A DNA stretch of 60,000 nucleotides, taken from contig NMRA01000207.1 in NCBI GenBank assembly GCA_002633005.1, positions 397,470-457,469 on the forward strand. The letters are read 5' to 3'. Both the position numbers and the translations under genes were made by a program. The notes beneath the pieces are model-generated. The model was given only the letters and a program-made list of their open reading frames with translations. It was not told the DNA's origin and ran no database searches. Below, in pieces: positions 54,319-60,000 of this stretch. This DNA is from Phoronis australis. Taxonomy: Eukaryota > Phoronida > Phoronidae. Numbering within the stretch: position 1 is the first letter of the stretch; the number at the start of each line of letters is the position of its first letter.

Positions 54319-56849
54319 CAGTGAATTCATGATCCAACACTTTAACCATTACACTATTACCTTGCCACATGCGGAAAACAAAAGGTGTCAGATCTTTTCA
54401 ACAGAAGGCCATTCCCTTTTAAAATTATTCTAAATACAACTCTTCACTGAGAGAGCACAAAGTGTCTTTCACATAACACAATTTAAAATTTTAGAGATGG
54501 TCCCAGAATGACGAAGATGAAATGCGATGTCATTCATTCTTGGATAACTAGACATTTCAACACTTTCTTTAATCATAACAATATCCCTCAGCACAACAAC
54601 ATCAATGTGATGACCTCCGCTAAGAATTTACAATGTTAGAAAATAACCCTTTGAATTATAAATACGCACAAGAATGTACGTAACACACTGTCCAACCACT
54701 ACACTATCGCCATCTAGTGACAAGCTGTACTTCATAACGTCGCCGCTGTATCGTACAATGGCAATGGAGTGAAATCACCTACCGTGCTAGAAATGCCAAG
54801 CATGTGTTAGCAGTGAAGTAAACTTGAAGTATCATTCACCACCCAACTAATGTCAAAGTTTGCCTTGTAATGCCGAGATTTGCGGAATTATTGCAAGGTT
54901 AAATGTTGCCATTTTAAACTCAAGTTTTTAGTGCATATACTTTTTACCTATGAAAAGTCAAGCGTGGATTATAACTGAAACAAAATGTAGCATGATGAAT
55001 GGTTGAAGAAAATAGCAACAAATTGTCAACAAGAGTGCTGTTGATGATACTGACAACTGCTGGTAAATTTCAAGACTGACGTCAAGCACTCCCACTGTAG
55101 TAACCTGTGTAAGACTCCTTGTAATTCTAGCTGTACTGCAAAGTACACTCAAACTTCAGTAATGGGAAAGCACCTCCAAAAGCAGTTTAATTCCAACACC
55201 ACATCATGCTGATAGTAAATAACTGTTATCAAAGCAATTTAATTGGACTGCAACCTTAACAAAACACATCAACACTCATCACATTACAAGCAAATTTCCC
55301 TATCAGGAAGCACACTGGTCACATGCATTACAACCAAGAAACATTATTTTGTTAATTCAAGCATTAACAGTTCTCCAAGATATCTTTCACTGAGTGCAGT
55401 CATTAGGTGTATGACTTTAACGTGAACTTCAGGGAAGACGTAGAAGTTCTGATCTGACGTGAGATCATATTGATCCCGATTTGTGACAAAGGATACTTCT
55501 AAAGAGCGAGCAACTTGACAGATGAACCAAGTGTGAACTGCTTCAAGTTCAAGACTGACTTAACTGTATTCTGAAAACACACCTCCCAAATCATTTGAAT
55601 AGTTTCAACTGAGAACAAATTGTAAAATAAAATTATAAGGAGTAGTACTCTGATTCATCTACCTGATGTTTTTCTACACACAATTTTGGATCAAATGTTA
55701 TAAGTTGAAATGTCATGTCAGCTACCAAAAAATACCTTTCGTTTTAAACCCGAATCTCCATTTGTCGAGTATAAAAACTGTTCAATTTCATGGCGCAAAT
55801 AATTCCCGGATCTTAGAGAATCAGTGTTGTAGAAAATGATGAATAATTAAAATATCAAAAAGATTTTGACCAAGTAAGAACCCTGACAATCATACCGAAG
55901 TATTAAATGTGTAAAGAAAGATCGAGGGCAAATTTCTAAGCATCAGATTAGAAAATCTCTTCACAGCTGAGATTGTAAATCTCACTGTTTGAACAGGATT
56001 TTGTTTCAGCTTATGTCAGAAAGCCTTTCTTGTTAAACCACATCATACCGTCTGCTCAAACTCATATGTACACAGATGCACACTTGATCAGTAAGTATTC
56101 CCATACATTCAGGCAGTCGATGTTTAAGGACCTTTTTCACTAAGTTAAATCTGTTGCTGAGGCGCATGGATGTAAATGACAAAATTAACTTGTCAATGAG
56201 CTTTCCCACTGTTTTTCACTCAACCAGCATCAAAGCTATGATCGCAAGGAAGTGCTACAAAAGTTTCACGTATGAATGGCAATTTTCGAAAAATGAAGAG
56301 CCGAGTACATATTAGGATACAATAACCTTAAGTAGACTGGTGAACGTTTGGAACGTTTTTGACGGCAAGTGGGAAGGACAATAACCCCAATGACACCAAA
56401 ATTTTAATTTAAAATTTGCTAAAAAGTATTTCCACTAAAGCCAATTCTGTGATTAACACACACTTAAACCAAAGTAATGTGCTTTAACTTCAACCCACAC
56501 CCAAATTTAAGCTTTCCCACTAACTGATGCAGTCTCCTAAAAATCGAACTAACCACATTAACAGGAAAGGGATGTTAGCAATTTTAGCAAAAACCTTTAA
56601 AATGGATTTTTAACAAATAATCCCGAGGAATGCAAAAATTCCAAATATTTTTTATGTTTATTACAAGTATTCAAGGTCATGGATCCAAAGTACAATTGCA
56701 GCAATTAAAGTAAAATTGTTGTAATACTAGAAAAGCAGGAACATTTTCTTTACATAATGATGTACTATTACAAAATGAATGGTAAGTGAAACTAATAGCA
56801 CCTTTATCAGGGTTTTTCATTAAACTAATAAATTTGTTGACACTGAAAC

Positions 56850-57105
56850 TTCTCTAATATTTCTCCTGCATAAACCTAATCCTTTTATAGTGGAATGCTC
56901 GGCATACAAGTATAAAATGAAATTCATTTTCCATGAAATTTGGACAGAAAAGACACACGCAGTCAGAATAAGTTACAGAATTATGCTTGCCTGTTTCGAT
57001 AGCTAAATCATGATTCGCACAACGGAATCGTGTCAAACATTTCCTTATACACAATGCATCACAACAAAACTCACGCAACTTCAGAGTTTTTATTACAGTA
57101 TGCCG
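56850..57105 (-). mobile_element. C-terminal relic of a LINE reverse-transcriptase polyprotein
   Basis: On the minus strand VIKTLKLREFCCDALC is followed by LTRFRCANHDLAIETGKHN, then CLFCPNFMENEFHFILVCRA and a stop soon after. This is the common animal non-LTR tail (a FR..NH.L.IE.G.. segment followed by C.FC...E.E.HF.L.C). About 80 codons remain between stops; the rest of the element is absent. Confidence 0.75.
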
Positions 57106-57351
57106 ACCTTAATTATAAATGTCGCGATTTAAATCTTACACAGACTTTTCTGGCAAATGTACACGTGAATTTCACTTGAAAATAAACCTACTGACTTGCA
57201 CATCCAAAGACAGCTATTAAAGAAAGAAGACTAAACTTGCCATGAATTATTCAGATCTGATTGTCAGCATTTCCATAGCAACGCAATTTTAAATCAAATC
57301 ACTAAGTTAATGAACATACACCACAACATGAAAAAGCTTCAATTCAATTAC

Positions 57352-57608
57352 CTGCACAATTGCAAGGCAGTAGGGTTACTATAATCAAAGTCCAATGAAT
57401 GATTGAAACACGACATGAAACAACAGTTGGACGTTTCACTACCAGTTGGCTTTAGGGTTTCGGGGTGCTTAGCAGTTTTGCTGGCGAAGACCGATTCCCT
57501 CAAAAATTCCAGTGGTACTGGTTTGACAACTTTGCGCGTTGGATCATATTCAAAGCATAGATCACAATCAGTGCTGTTTGTCAGTTGTACTTCATAAGTA
57601 ACCCGCAT
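57352..57608 (-). other. Candidate first coding exon of unknown gene
   Basis: ATG at 57608, with an in-frame stop nine bases upstream, opens 85 codons (MRVTYEVQLTNSTDCDLCFE.., Cys-rich toward the end) and runs to a good donor TGTGCAG|GTAATT in phase 2. Direct joining to the exon at 52185 would hit TGA at the third codon, so if it belongs to the PDZ gene another exon lies between. No domain recognised. Confidence 0.3.
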
Positions 57609-58223
57609 GTAACTCGATTACGTTAAAAATATGATCTCCCTAGTGATGATAACAATTCACCTAGGGCATGTTGGCTTTGTGCTTTGTAACCAGTTTCTAA
57701 ACCTTGTTGATTAAATGCATCAGTTCCAATTTTAATAAACTTAAAAGCCCTGACTGGTTTCATGAAACATGTGAACCTTCACAGCAAAATTCCCAGCATT
57801 ACTACGATTGCATTGTGCTGTAAACAACAGTTTTTAAAATCAATAAAGTTTCGACGAGACAACATTCCATTTTTTTGGACCAGAACATGTTTCAAGTGTG
57901 CCTCCATATTCTTTGTCGAAATAGCGACACCTGGCTTTGTACAAGTCCTTTACAAGTTTGCAAATACAAAATTAGCGATTATACACAATAAGGTCACATT
58001 AATTCTGACAAAAGGTCAACAAAAATGCCACTTCGTGACAAATCTTTGATTGAAACGTCAAATGATTCTGGTAAGAACTTTGCCCAAATTTGGCAGAGTT
58101 CTGACAAAGACTACCCCATTTCTTCTGAAAGCTACTATTCAATGTTCATGACAAGGGTCCTTAGGATCAAGTTCAATGAAGATGGAGAAAAATTTCGCAA
58201 GGGAACTGTTTTAGTGCAAGACA

Positions 58224-58470
58224 GCACAAACTGACATGGCACAAACTGACATGGCACAAACTGACATGTCACAAACTGACATGACACAAACTGACATGAC
58301 ACAAACTGACATGATACAAAGTGACATGACACAAACTGACATGGCACAAACTGACATGTCACAAACTGACATGGCACAAACTGACATGGCACAAACTGAC
58401 ATGTCACAAACTGACATGACACAAACTGACATGGCACAAACTGACATGGCACAAACTGACATGACACAAT
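58224..58470 (+). repeat. 15-bp minisatellite, about 16 units
   Basis: Unit CACAAACTGACATGG with variation at two positions (GGC/GTC/GAC/GAT). Because 15 is divisible by three the array is open in several frames on both strands (AQTDM-type or MSVCA-type peptides), a by-product of the repeat rather than a gene. Confidence 0.92.
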
Positions 58471-59883
58471 ATGATTGCTGCCAAGCGGGCATTTACACCT
58501 CTAACTCAGAAACGCAAACAACGAGTGTAAGTGGTAAACAGGAAGTTGTAGTGTGCATGCTCAGGATTGCACATGACGGTAGTTGAAGTTGATGGTAAGA
58601 AAGAGAACCCGCGTGCTGCGTTTAGAGTTGATAGGGGATATGAGATAATCAGACACAAGTTTCTCTATGTCAGAAAATGGTGACAAAATTGACACGTACG
58701 TTGGTGACAACTCTTCCATGCCTACTTCTATTTACAAACATCGTTACGTCATGTCAACTCATTCTGTGTCAACGTTTGTAGTGTAAATAGTGCGAGTACT
58801 GCTCACCTGGCAAGAGACACCTGTATATGTCATAGTGAGTTGCTCACCTGGCATGAGATATACCTGTATACATCACAGGAAATATCAAATCCTGTTCACA
58901 AATCCCAAGGACCACAGTTCAAAGCGACTTGTCAGGGTAACGAGTTAGGATTTTGCCATATAAAGTTTAGCTTACCTGCCACAGGTTTGAATAAAAACGC
59001 TGCAACGAGTTTGACAGGAGATTAGTAATTTCTTCACCAAATCAGAACATTTATTACGTAACTGGCCCCTATGTAGTGTACTGATACCAAGGCAGTACAC
59101 AAACCCACAAACCCTCAGTCACGCACGTGGACTTTTGAGCATGTTCATGAATATTGTAATTCTTGTAGAGTTTCAACTTTGTGTTGTGGAATTAGACCAG
59201 AGAGCAGACTGCTTGCCAAACTAATTCCCCATGCTAGGCATGCTGCAACACAAGCCCTGCAACACACCAAGCTATAGTAGAATAGCACAGAACCTTCACC
59301 TGCCTTAAACAACATACCTGGGGCTTGATCACTGCCTGATCAATATGTACCTCCTCCACTCAAATCAACCATCGAGAGACCGTGGTTTCAACATGTTTAA
59401 TTATTAATTCAAGATCACCCTACACTTCTGTTGAGCTAGGAGTCTGTGCTGTGTAAACAGGTCAACTATTTATGACTTGACCAATCAGGAGGCGGGAAAG
59501 TGATGCTATTGTTTGCTCACTAAGGTTATTGTGATAACAGTTTACCTGAGCTTCCAAGGAGTGGGAAATGGTGACATCTGGTGTCTCATTGTGGAACCAT
59601 CATTTGTATTAATTTTCTGTTCAGGTGCTTTTAGAAAGACAAAACAAGCATATGGTGTAAAAATTTATCGAAAAGAATTTTTTATCAAAAACTTAGAATT
59701 AAAGTAAATTGATTATGTCAAAAACTTACCTCTATTTCTGTTATTTTAGTCCAAAATACATATTGTCAGCTAATATGGGGCCAAATGAAACGAGTTGCTT
59801 TTAGTGAACCTCTTCAAAGTATACACTACCTAAGTTCAAATAACGCTATTAACCATTCCAATCATTGCTATACATATTCTAAC

Positions 59884-59942
59884 CATTTCCTCTCTCAGAC
59901 TGCTAACTTCATCGTCGTTGACACAGTAAATGTCTTGACAAG
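59884..59942 (-). other. Candidate internal exon at the right edge
   Basis: Acceptor TTTCTGCCTCGCAG, then an open stretch CQDIYCVNDDEVSSLREEM, and a weak donor GTTAGA. The other two frames are closed. It ends in phase 0, which does not fit the exon at 52185 directly. Product unknown. Confidence 0.3.
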
Positions 59943-60000
59943 CTGCGAGGCAGAAACAGGCTCAGTAATATCAGGACAAAGAATTAGAAAAGTGGTACCT

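Larger units (their letters stand above)
52186..60000. other. Upstream region of the PDZ scaffold; repeats and two uncertain exons
   Basis: No gene is firmly supported. Contents: perfect 58-bp duplication (54203), LINE relic (56850), candidate minus-strand exon (57352-57608), 15-bp minisatellite (58224) and a candidate minus-strand exon at the right edge (59884-59942). The first exon and promoter of the PDZ gene should lie here or beyond the right edge. Plus-strand open frames at 53129, 57762 and 58025 show no family match. Confidence 0.5.

Overview
This window is animal nuclear DNA. It has AT-rich spacers, small spliced exons with canonical GT..AG introns, many short interspersed repeats and no bacterial-style gene packing. 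The recognisable genes are an HCN-type ion channel, the motile-cilium protein CFAP161, the Golgi PI4P-binding protein GOLPH3 and a giant pro-interleukin-16/PDZD2-type PDZ scaffold. Together they point to a ciliated invertebrate bilaterian, perhaps an invertebrate deuterostome. The sequence alone does not fix the species. I derived all exon borders by hand from splice-site consensus, reading-phase continuity and remembered family sequence patterns; no alignment was run.

Layout. (1) Positions 1-145 hold the decayed C-terminal end of a LINE polyprotein (minus). (2) 2137-5970 (minus) are the first three coding exons of an HCN-like channel, covering the N-terminus, HCN domain, S1 and S2; the rest lies off the left edge. 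(3) 5971-13253 is intergenic and holds foldback and interspersed repeats but no gene I can support. (4) 13254-20123 (minus) is a complete seven-exon CFAP161 gene of 281 aa. (5) 20124-20525 is a 402-bp head-to-head promoter shared with (6) the complete three-exon GOLPH3 gene, 20526-28138 (plus, 288 aa). Intron 1 of GOLPH3 carries a young 900-bp foldback transposon with identical 272-bp terminal inverted repeats and a 9-bp target duplication. (7) 28139-34223 is the GOLPH3 3' UTR and convergent intergenic DNA, with a decayed CAGTA microsatellite. (8) 34224-52185 (minus) is the PDZ scaffold: eight exons reading continuously for about 2890 codons with five PDZ domains, plus one in-frame upstream exon. 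(9) 52186-60000 is its upstream region: repeats, a LINE relic, a 15-bp minisatellite and two uncertain exons.

The genes are unrelated in function (pacemaker-type channel, axonemal microtubule inner protein, Golgi trafficking, PDZ scaffold). The only visible regulatory link is the shared CFAP161/GOLPH3 promoter. The most unusual structures are two independent tandem duplications that span splice donors (GOLPH3 exon 2; the PDZ2 exon of the scaffold), an array of five ~138-bp repeats each carrying a CTCF-like core, and the foldback transposon inside GOLPH3 intron 1.
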